A DNA stretch of 20,426 bases from Bacillota bacterium (GTDB lineage Bacteria > Bacillota > Clostridia > Christensenellales > Aristaeellaceae), in NCBI GenBank assembly GCA_023421395.1, contig JAEZTL010000040.1, positions 1-20,426 on the forward strand, read 5' to 3'. Below the pieces are notes generated by a model. It saw only the letters and a list, made by a program, of their open reading frames with translations. It was not told the DNA's origin and searched no databases. This document shows, in pieces, positions 14,638 through 20,426 of this stretch; position 1 is the first letter of the stretch, and each line of letters starts with the position of its first letter. Position numbers and translations under genes: made by a program.

Positions 14638-16245
14638 TCAGAGATGGACAGGGGAGGTCTCGGCGTAGCCGTTGCGCAATCTGAAGTAGGCGACCTGTTC
14701 TTTGAGCAGCTCCGCCTGATTGAGGAGCTTTTCGCTGGCGGCGGAACTCTCCACCGCGGAGGAGGAGTTGGCCTGTACCACCTGGGTGATCTGGTCCAGC
14801 CCAATGCGCAGCTGGTCGATGCCGGCCGCCTGCTCGTTGGAGGATTCGGAGATGGAGTTCATCAGCGAGGCGGCCTCCTGCACCAGCCGCATGATCTCCT
14901 GCAGCGCGGTGGCGGTATCCTGCGCTACGGCGCTACCCGCCGCGGTCTTCTGGATGGAGGTCTCGATCATGGCGGTGGTTTCCTTGGCGGCGTTGGCGCT
15001 GCGGGCCGCCAGGTTGCGCACCTCCTCCGCCACCACCGCGAAGCCCTTGCCGTGCTGGCCCGCGCGGGCGGCCTCCACCGCGGCGTTGAGGGCCAGGATG
15101 TTGGTCTGGAACGCGATGTCGTCAATCACCTTGATGATCTTCGAAATGTTTCCGGAGGCCTCGTCGATTTCGTTCATGGCGGTGAGCATGGCGTTCATGC
15201 GGGTGTTGCCCTGATCCGCCTTCCGCTTGGTGGTCTCTGACAGGTCGTTGGCCTGGGCAGCGTACCGGGCGTTCTGGGCCGTCTTTCCCGCTATATCCTC
15301 CAGCGAGGCGTTGAATTCCTCGATGGCGCTGGCTTGCTGGGTGGAACCCTGGGACAGTGACGCGCTCATGGAGGACACCTGGTCGGCGGCCGAAGCCACG
15401 TTGGAGGACGCATCGGAGATGTCGCCCATGGTTTCTGCAAGTTTGTCGACAAAGGCATTGATGGAGGCGGCCATGGCGCCGATTTCATCCTTGGAATTCA
15501 CCGCCAGGCGGGAGGTGAGATCCCCCTGAGACAGTTGGCCGATCAGGCGCACGGTCTTGTTGAGGGGGCGTGTGATGGCGAGAATGATCATGAAGGCCAG
15601 GAGGATGGTGGCGATGATGGCCGCCGCATCGATGCCTACGCCCATGAGGACGGCCTGGTTCACGACATCCCGTACGTTTGACATCTCCCGCTCAATGGCG
15701 CTGTCCATCAGCTGCTCCGCCTCGTCCAGATAGCCGCGGATGGCTTCGAACTCCGCCTGCAGGTCGCTGCCCAGGAAACTGGTTACGCCCATGCCGCCGT
15801 TCAGACGCTGGTCGGCCTTTGACTTCCAGTTGGTGTACTGCTCCAGAAAAGCGGTGATGTTGTCAAAGACAGTACGACCGGAGTCGGGGTAGGTGACGGC
15901 GGCCCAGACGGCCTCGTTCTGTTTCAGGCCCTCCATCGCCTGGGTTGCCCGGTCGATGGCTTGCTGAAAGTTTTCGTCATAATCCGCTTGCAGCGTCTTC
16001 TTCGTATCGGCGCCGACGCCCAGCCTCCCCAACTCCTGATATGCGGAGATGCCCTGATAGAGGTCCCGATCGGCGTTGGTCAGAAGTGCGACGCTTTTGA
16101 AGCCCTGGTCGTACAGCGTCTGCTCCATGCTGCTCGACACGCTCTGAATGTTTGTCACAGCCAGCATGGTTACAAGGATTGCGCCCAGTATGGGCACGAA
16201 GGCCAGCAGCAGCAGCTTGGTTCTGATCTTGACGTTCCTTAACAC
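14638..16245 (-). CDS. Methyl-accepting chemotaxis protein
   Basis: A membrane chemoreceptor of 535 residues. TM1 is about 11-31, an extracytoplasmic helical domain (four-helix-bundle type) spans about 32-198, TM2 is about 199-224, HAMP about 225-278, and the cytoplasmic signalling domain follows. The highly conserved tip that contacts CheA/CheW is seen at 380-415 (NILALNAAVEAARAG, then GKGFAVVAEEVRNLA). Flanking helices have the usual Gln/Glu-Ala-Ser pattern of methylation sites. The start is GTG 16245 with GGAGGG 6 nt upstream. The ligand is unknown. Expression is probably with the flagellar regulon through the sigma-D promoter upstream. Confidence 0.94.
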   Translation of the reverse strand: MLRNVKIRTKLLLLAFVPILGAILVTMLAVTNIQSVSSSMEQTLYDQGFKSVALLTNADRDLYQGISAYQELGRLGVGADTKKTLQADYDENFQQAIDRATQAMEGLKQNEAVWAAVTYPDSGRTVFDNITAFLEQYTNWKSKADQRLNGGMGVTSFLGSDLQAEFEAIRGYLDEAEQLMDSAIEREMSNVRDVVNQAVLMGVGIDAAAIIATILLAFMIILAITRPLNKTVRLIGQLSQGDLTSRLAVNSKDEIGAMAASINAFVDKLAETMGDISDASSNVASAADQVSSMSASLSQGSTQQASAIEEFNASLEDIAGKTAQNARYAAQANDLSETTKRKADQGNTRMNAMLTAMNEIDEASGNISKIIKVIDDIAFQTNILALNAAVEAARAGQHGKGFAVVAEEVRNLAARSANAAKETTAMIETSIQKTAAGSAVAQDTATALQEIMRLVQEAASLMNSISESSNEQAAGIDQLRIGLDQITQVVQANSSSAVESSAASEKLLNQAELLKEQVAYFRLRNGYAETSPVHL

Positions 16246-16283
16246 AACGGTCCCTCCAATGTGTGATGCGCTGTATTTTTCCC

Positions 16284-16388
16284 GATCGGTTGTTTTTTTT
16301 TGCGGCGGACAGGATGGCGACGCCGCTTTTCTGATCGGTACATTTGCTATATCGGGGAAATATTTACGAAATTTAGCGAATGATCGGT
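16284..16388. repeat. Three GATCGGT repeats at 49-nt spacing
   Basis: GATCGGT occurs at 16284-16290, 16333-16339 and 16382-16388, with exactly 49 nt between successive copies. They flank and follow the chemoreceptor promoter. The first lies in a perfect CCGATCGG palindrome. Function unknown. Confidence 0.4.
16349..16375 (-). promoter_or_regulatory. Sigma-D (sigma-28 type) promoter of the chemoreceptor
   Basis: On the minus strand TAAA (16375-16372), 16 nt, CCGATAT (16355-16349). This matches the consensus of flagellar/chemotaxis class promoters (TAAA and CCGATAT in Bacillus sigma-D) at every position of both cores. The predicted start near 16341 gives a leader of about 95 nt. Confidence 0.8.
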
Positions 16389-16640
16389 TAAAACGACAAA
16401 ATCATCCGTCACACAATTGTTTTGTTGGCCGTAAGGCGTTGGATGCATTAAGAACGTGCGCGCGCGTGTGTCAAACGCGGGAAAGTACGCTTCGCAGCCG
16501 GCGGCTTGGCCGGGATTGTTACGCAAAAGCCGATGTACGAAGCGATTTGTGCAATGCGCGAAGTGGCTGAAACGGCCACGCTCCGCGCCCCGCACAGCGG
16601 GATGCAACATTCCGATGCCCATTTGCAACAAAGAGGGCTG

Positions 16641-16668
16641 TTCATCGTCGGGGCGCAGCTGGTACAAT
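16641..16668 (+). promoter_or_regulatory. Possible promoter of melA
   Basis: TACAAT at 16663-16668 is a good -10. The upstream TTCATC (16641-16646, 16-nt spacer) matches the -35 consensus poorly, so an activator may be needed. The region 16389-16640 shows no gene. Confidence 0.4.
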
Positions 16669-16698
16669 GGGGTCAGAAAGACGCGGGAGGTCATTCAT

Positions 16699-18006
16699 AT
16701 GCCGAAAATCGCATTTCTGGGCGCGGGTTCCACAATCTTTGCCAAAAATGTGCTGGGCGACAGCATGCTGACCCCGGCCCTTGCCGACAGTGTGATCGCG
16801 CTGTACGACATCGACAGCGTGCGGCTGGGCGAGAGCCGGCAGATGCTGGAGGCCATCAGCCGGAACGCCGGGGGGAAGGCGGTCATCGAAACCTATTTGG
16901 GCGAGGAAAACCGCCGCGCGGCGCTCCGGGGCGCTTCCTATGTGGTCAACGCCATCCAGGTAGGCGGCTATGAGCCCTGCACGGTCACGGACTTTGAGAT
17001 CCCCAAAAAGTATGGGCTCCGGCAAACCATCGCGGATACGCTGGGCATCGGCGGCATTTTCCGGGCGCTGCGCACCATCCCGGTGATGCTGGATTTTGCT
17101 CGCGACATGGAGACCGAGTGTCCGGGGGCGTGGCTGCTCAATTACACCAACCCCATGGCCATGCTGACCGGTGCGATGCTGCGTCAGACGGGTGTCAAAA
17201 CCGTGGGCCTTTGCCATAGCGTGCAGGTCTGCGTGCCCCATCTGCTCGAAGGGCTGGGCATGCCGGAGGAGGGTGCGCTGCAGTGGAAGATTGCCGGCAT
17301 CAACCATCAGGCATGGCTGCTTGAGATTACCCGGAATGGTGAGGACCTGTACCCCGAGATCAAGCGGCGTGCGCGGGAGCGCACTGAAAAGCACAACGAC
17401 ATGGTGCGCTACGAAATCATGCGCCGTCTGGGTTACTACGTGACTGAGTCTTCCGAGCACAGCGCCGAGTACACGCCCTGGTTCATCAAGTCTCGTTATC
17501 CGGAGCTGATCGAGCGCTTCAATATCCCGCTGGACGAATACCCCCGCCGCTGCGTGCGCCAGATCGCGGAGTGGAGAGAGCGCCGGGACGAGCTTACGGA
17601 AAACGCCGGCCTGACCCACCGGCGCTCCAGCGAATACGCCAGCTATATTATGGAAGCGATGGAGACGGGAAGCCCCGTAAAGATCGGCGGGAACGTGCTC
17701 AACGAAGGGCTCATTGACAACCTGCCGAGAAACGCCGTGGTGGAAGTGCCTTGCCTTGTGGACAGGAGCGGCGTCACGCCCTGTCATGTGGGCAACCTGC
17801 CCGAAGCCTGCGCCGCGCTCAACCGTACCAACATCAACGTGCAGCTTCTGACGCTGGAGGCCGCGCGCACGCTGAAAAAAGAGTATATCTATCAGGCGGC
17901 GATGATGGATCCGCACACCGGCGCGGAACTGTCGATCGATGACATCGTATCGCTGTGCGATGATCTGATCGCGGCCCATGAAGGCTGGCTGCCCCGCTAT
18001 CGCTGA
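16699..18006 (+). CDS. melA: Alpha-galactosidase, glycoside hydrolase family 4 (MelA)
   Basis: A cytoplasmic NAD- and metal-dependent enzyme that hydrolyses alpha-galactosides such as melibiose through a redox-assisted mechanism. The 435 residues follow E. coli MelA closely from memory: NAD-binding FLGAGSTIFAKNVLGD (6-21), QVGGYEPCTVTDFE (87-100), NYTNPMAM (148-155), the metal-site CHS (Cys172) and INH (His203), then YYVTESSEHSAEYTPWFIK and the C-terminal MMDPHTGAELSIDDI. The start at 16699 has GGGAGG 8 nt upstream. The frame is open 81 codons further up, without support. No transporter or regulator is adjacent. The context does not tie it to the pentose operon. Confidence 0.94.
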   Translation: MPKIAFLGAGSTIFAKNVLGDSMLTPALADSVIALYDIDSVRLGESRQMLEAISRNAGGKAVIETYLGEENRRAALRGASYVVNAIQVGGYEPCTVTDFEIPKKYGLRQTIADTLGIGGIFRALRTIPVMLDFARDMETECPGAWLLNYTNPMAMLTGAMLRQTGVKTVGLCHSVQVCVPHLLEGLGMPEEGALQWKIAGINHQAWLLEITRNGEDLYPEIKRRARERTEKHNDMVRYEIMRRLGYYVTESSEHSAEYTPWFIKSRYPELIERFNIPLDEYPRRCVRQIAEWRERRDELTENAGLTHRRSSEYASYIMEAMETGSPVKIGGNVLNEGLIDNLPRNAVVEVPCLVDRSGVTPCHVGNLPEACAALNRTNINVQLLTLEAARTLKKEYIYQAAMMDPHTGAELSIDDIVSLCDDLIAAHEGWLPRYR

Positions 18007-18022
18007 CAATAGCGAATTCCGC

Positions 18023-18058
18023 TCAAGGCCCGCGCCGCATTTGCCGCGCGGGCCTTGA
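18023..18058 (+). terminator. Hairpin after melA
   Basis: TCAAGGCCCGCGC (18023-18035) pairs perfectly with GCGCGGGCCTTGA (18046-18058), 16 nt past the melA stop. No T-run follows on the plus strand. Confidence 0.55.
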
Positions 18059-18065
18059 AGGGGCT

Positions 18066-18308
18066 AAAGGCCGTGGAGGCCTTTCAAAGCATCGAAAAAC
18101 TCTACGCTTTTTTCGATGCAAAGGGGGAAAGCCTGCGTGCGCCTGAAATCCTGCGGGATTTCCGGGTGGCGCACTGACCCAATGTACAGATAGCGCCACC
18201 AATATGCGTACTGGTGGCGATATCCCGTTCCCGGCGTACACGCCGCGGGGAACGATGGAAACCCTACGTAGACTTTGAGGATGGTCTGAAAGGCCATGGA
18301 GGCCTTTT
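18066..18308. repeat. Palindrome-rich intergenic element
   Basis: The segment is bounded by two copies of AAAGGCCRTGGAGGCCTTT (about 18066-18084 and 18289-18307), each itself a 7-bp hairpin. Between them lie further perfect stems: an 11-bp stem at 18089-18119, GAAATCC/GGATTTC at 18145-18162, CGTTCCCGGCG with CGCC and GGGAACG at 18226-18254. GCGCCACC (18193-18200) can pair with either GGTGGCGC (18165-18172) or GGTGGCG (18213-18219), so two folds exclude each other. No convincing gene is present. It may be a REP/MITE-like repeat or a structured RNA. Confidence 0.5.
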
Positions 18309-18450
18309 GACTGGTCAGAGGAGCACTGTGCCTCCGGAACGCTGGAGAAGACCCGGGCGGCGGATGCAGGAGAAGGCGGACCTCCGGCAGACAAACGAGC
18401 CATAGTTAACAAATAAATCATATTATAATTTATCAAATAATAAATAATAA

Positions 18451-18478
18451 TTGACACGGAAGAAAAATATGTTATAAT
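18451..18478 (+). promoter_or_regulatory. Sigma-A promoter of the riboswitch unit
   Basis: TTGACA (18451-18456) and TATAAT (18473-18478) with a 16-nt spacer, both exact. It lies at the end of a markedly AT-rich stretch (about 18404-18480), which can act as an upstream element. Predicted start near 18485, just before the riboswitch. Confidence 0.9.
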
Positions 18479-18489
18479 AGGCGTAGCTG

Positions 18490-18585
18490 ATCTCTTCTGC
18501 AGGGGCAAAATCGCCGAAAGGCGATGACGCAAAGCATCGGTCTAAAGCGCGCGTGCGCGCCACGACGGACATGCTGCCAGAAGCC
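18490..18585 (+). promoter_or_regulatory. Cyclic-di-GMP-I (GEMM-I) riboswitch
   Basis: The aptamer signature is visible: GCAAA at 18505-18509, then a stem ATCGCC-GAAA-GGCGAT (18510-18525) capped by the GAAA tetraloop, then GACGCAAAGC (18526-18535), and GGTCTAAAG (18539-18547). The closing P1 helix is CTTCTGCAG (18494-18502) with CTGC and AGAAG (18574-18583), with one bulged C. This matches the class I c-di-GMP riboswitch described in many Clostridia and Vibrio. The leader leads into the secreted repeat protein at 18733. Confidence 0.88.
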
Positions 18586-18612
18586 GTATTATCGCGGCTT
18601 GGCGGCTTTTTG
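18577..18612 (+). terminator. Riboswitch expression-platform terminator
   Basis: CC and AAGCCG (18577-18586) pair with CGGCTT and GG (18595-18602), followed by CGGCTTTTTG; an alternative pairing uses CGGCTT at 18603-18608 directly before the T-run. The 5' arm shares bases 18579-18583 with the 3' strand of aptamer helix P1, so the two cannot form together. Confidence 0.65.
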
Positions 18613-18732
18613 TTTGCTCATTCCGCGATCAATGCGCATCGGACGGCTCTGCCGGCGAGGCCTCGCGCGCCGCACGGCATGGTGCGAAGGCTTTGCGCAG
18701 GATTCCGGTTCCAATTCGAAAGGAGGAGCCCC

Positions 18733-20426
18733 ATGAGCAAACACCTTTGGCGCGGCATCCTGTCTCTTGTACTTTCGGTACTTCTGATGACGACGGTCAT
18801 CGGCCCCGCGCTGGCGGATTCGCTGGCGGAGCCGCCGTCTGCCGAGCAGCAAGGCGGTCAATCCGATGTGGAGGAACCACAGGACCCGCCCAAAGAGGAA
18901 CGGAAGGAACCGTCCAACGACGAAGAGAAGGTGGAACCGTCTGAGACGCCTGAGGAGCAGGAAGAGGAATCCGCTCCGGAGCCGCCGAAGTCGGAAGTAA
19001 CGAACGCGCCCGAGGACGAGGGCTCCCAGGCACCCGAAGAAATTCTGCCCGAAGCGCCGCTCGAAGCGGAACAGCCGGAAGGCCAGCCAGAGGAACAGCC
19101 GGAAGGCCAGCCCGAGGAACAGCCGGAAGGCGAGCCCGGGGAACAGCCGGATGACGGAACCGTCGGGTTAATGGCCGCGCTGGAAATCGTGCCGATGGCC
19201 GAAGCGGTGAATACCGCGCTCACCGTTACGTTCCCGGGCATCGGCGGCGTGTCCGCGGTTCTGACCTCCAAGGACGGAACGCTGAGAAAGCAGCAAAGCG
19301 GCGTGAGCAACTCGGCGGCCTTCACAGTGCCGGAAGGTCTGTACGATCTGAAGCTTCAAAAAGGCGGCATGTCGTACCAGACGGAAATTCAGGTTCAGGG
19401 TGCGAGTCAGGCGTATGCCGTGCCTGTGGCCACGGCGACGGTCTCCTTCCCTGGCATCATCGGCGCGACGGTGCGGCTGAGCGCGGGCGGGGTGGACACG
19501 CTGTCCGCCAGCGGCGTCAGCAACCAGGCGGTGTTTACGGTGTTTGCCGGTCATACCTTCGCGGTCAGCATCGTCAAGGGCGGCATGAGCCAGGAGGGCA
19601 CGGTGGCGAGTGGCGAAACCTACGCCGTGAAGTTGACCACATTGACGGTCCGATTCCCGAACATCGTCGGCGCGACGGTGCGGCTGAGCGTGGGCGGGGT
19701 GGGAACGCTGTCCGCCAGCGGCGTCAGCAATCAGGCGGTGTTCACGGTGTTTCAGGATCATACCTTCGAGTTGAGCGTAAGCAAGAACCGCATGCGCCAC
19801 GAGGCGATGATTCCCTGCGGCACGGAGGCGGCCGACTATGATGTGCCGATCTGCCATATCATCGTCAACTTCCCCGGTATGAACGCGTCGCTGCTGGAGG
19901 CGGTGTTTGACGGCGAGCGGGCCGCAAGCCAGAACGGCGTCACCAACACCGGCAATCTCTACGTGTTCCAGGACTCGCCCTACGACATCAACGTCGTCAT
20001 CGGCGGAAACACCTATTCCTACAAGGGACAGGACTGTCGTGTGAACGAACTGGTGCTGGGCGACGCCACGCTGACGGTGAACTTCCCCGGCGTGACCAGC
20101 GTGGACTCGATCAAGCTGGTGGGCGCCAAGACCTATTCGCAGGCCTATAAGACGGATGCCACCACCTTCTCCGTACCCAACGGCGTCTACCAGTTCTCCA
20201 TCCGGGAGGGCGCCATGGAACACACCGCCAAGCTCTTTGTGGTGGGCGGCACCGTGTACAATGTGCCCATGACGACGCTGACGGTGAACTTCCCGGGCAT
20301 CACGAGCCTTGACAGCGCGAGGCTGACCATCGGCGGGAGCTCGGTCCTGTCACAGAGCTATAAGACGGACACGGCGGATTTCCGCGTGTTCACCGGCCTG
20401 ACCTACGATGTGACGCTGACCGAGGG
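18733..20426 (+). CDS. Secreted repeat protein under c-di-GMP control (3' end outside window)
   Basis: Open from ATG 18733 to the end of the window, 564 codons so far. AAAGGAGG lies just upstream. Residues 1-28 are a Sec signal peptide ending in ALA. Residues about 31-141 are a Pro/Glu/Gln-rich acidic stalk containing three full 8-residue repeats of the EQPEGQPE type at 113-136. From residue about 162 come six ~70-residue repeats, each opening with T-V-x-F-P-G-[IV], at 164, 236, 305, 377, 448 and 517 (last one incomplete). They are beta-rich by composition and of a kind seen in surface proteins; I do not recognise a named domain. Cell-wall anchoring, if any, would lie beyond the window. Control by c-di-GMP suggests an adhesin or matrix protein. 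Confidence 0.85.
   Translation, partial: MSKHLWRGILSLVLSVLLMTTVIGPALADSLAEPPSAEQQGGQSDVEEPQDPPKEERKEPSNDEEKVEPSETPEEQEEESAPEPPKSEVTNAPEDEGSQAPEEILPEAPLEAEQPEGQPEEQPEGQPEEQPEGEPGEQPDDGTVGLMAALEIVPMAEAVNTALTVTFPGIGGVSAVLTSKDGTLRKQQSGVSNSAAFTVPEGLYDLKLQKGGMSYQTEIQVQGASQAYAVPVATATVSFPGIIGATVRLSAGGVDTLSASGVSNQAVFTVFAGHTFAVSIVKGGMSQEGTVASGETYAVKLTTLTVRFPNIVGATVRLSVGGVGTLSASGVSNQAVFTVFQDHTFELSVSKNRMRHEAMIPCGTEAADYDVPICHIIVNFPGMNASLLEAVFDGERAASQNGVTNTGNLYVFQDSPYDINVVIGGNTYSYKGQDCRVNELVLGDATLTVNFPGVTSVDSIKLVGAKTYSQAYKTDATTFSVPNGVYQFSIREGAMEHTAKLFVVGGTVYNVPMTTLTVNFPGITSLDSARLTIGGSSVLSQSYKTDTADFRVFTGLTYDVTLTE
19069..19152 (+). repeat. 24-nt tandem repeat coding for the Pro/Glu stalk
   Basis: Units start with GAACAGCCGGA at 19069, 19093, 19117 and (partial) 19141, exactly 24 nt apart. 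The first two units differ only in one third-position base. Such a tract can change copy number by slippage or recombination without breaking the frame. Confidence 0.85.
19462..19752 (+). repeat. Near-identical 84-nt tracts in repeats 2 and 3 of the surface protein
   Basis: 19462-19545 and 19669-19752 are 207 nt apart and differ at five of 84 positions by eye. The other repeats are much more diverged, which points to a recent duplication or gene conversion of one 69-residue unit. Confidence 0.8.

Noticed and set aside
16456..16698. 81-codon N-terminal extension of melA
   Set aside because: GGGAGG precedes ATG 16699, which starts right at the NAD-binding fold as in other GH4 enzymes; the extension has no family resemblance and contains the promoter candidate.
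18064..18297. Minus-strand frame of 77 codons in the palindromic element
   Set aside because: It has no ribosome binding site, and the sequence is dominated by inverted repeats. The protein-like look may come from the repeats, so it is described as a repeat, not a gene.
18066..18308. Repeats considered as a CRISPR array
   Set aside because: There are only two copies of the motif, about 220 nt apart, with no regular spacers and no cas genes.

Overview
The window reads as a GC-rich, motile Firmicute, most likely a gut-type clostridium. The evidence is a tryptophan T-box leader, strong AGGAGG-type ribosome binding sites, an RbsABC-class sugar importer, sigma-D-like (flagellar class) promoters, a chemoreceptor, and a cyclic-di-GMP riboswitch in front of a secreted repeat protein. 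The species cannot be named from the sequence alone.

Layout. 1-246: the 3' end of an unrecognised plus-strand gene. 364-2049: promoter, T-box leader with a UGG (Trp) specifier, and a TrpB2-type tryptophan synthase beta chain. About 2052-2850: a degenerate IS200/IS605-family element whose tnpA carries two frameshifts. It lies between trpB and what looks like the original trpB terminator (2858-2891). 2901-11822 (minus): an eight-gene sugar operon read right to left: ABC ATPase, permease, binding protein, FucU-type mutarotase, PMI-like cupin, L-xylulokinase-like FGGY kinase, UlaE-type L-xylulose-5-phosphate 3-epimerase, and a second PMI-like cupin. 12010-13157 (minus): a LacI-family repressor with its own promoter and terminator. 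13250-14315 (plus): a secreted- or flagella-associated-looking coiled-coil protein (FlxA-like at best). 14638-16375 (minus): a methyl-accepting chemotaxis protein behind a near-canonical sigma-D promoter. 16699-18006 (plus): a GH4 alpha-galactosidase (MelA). 18060-18310: a gene-free stretch made of nested palindromes between two copies of one 19-nt motif. 18451-20426 (plus): promoter, c-di-GMP-I riboswitch with terminator, then a signal-peptide protein with an acidic Pro/Glu-rich stalk and about six 70-residue repeats that runs off the window.

How the genes work together. The operon suggests import of a pentose or related sugar, anomer exchange by FucU, aldose-ketose isomerisation by one or both PMI-like cupins, phosphorylation by the LyxK-like kinase and 3-epimerisation to L-ribulose-5-phosphate. 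The 4-epimerase that would finish the route is not in the window. Three copies of a GAAAAAYGTT motif sit at the repressor promoter, between repressor and operon, and inside the operon promoter, which argues that the LacI protein controls both units. The right half pairs a motility-class receptor with a c-di-GMP-controlled surface protein, which fits a motile-to-sessile switch. The most unusual points are the pair of divergent PMI-like cupins in one sugar operon, the riboswitch whose P1 helix competes with the terminator (predicted ON switch) in front of the repeat protein, and the palindromic element at 18060-18310.
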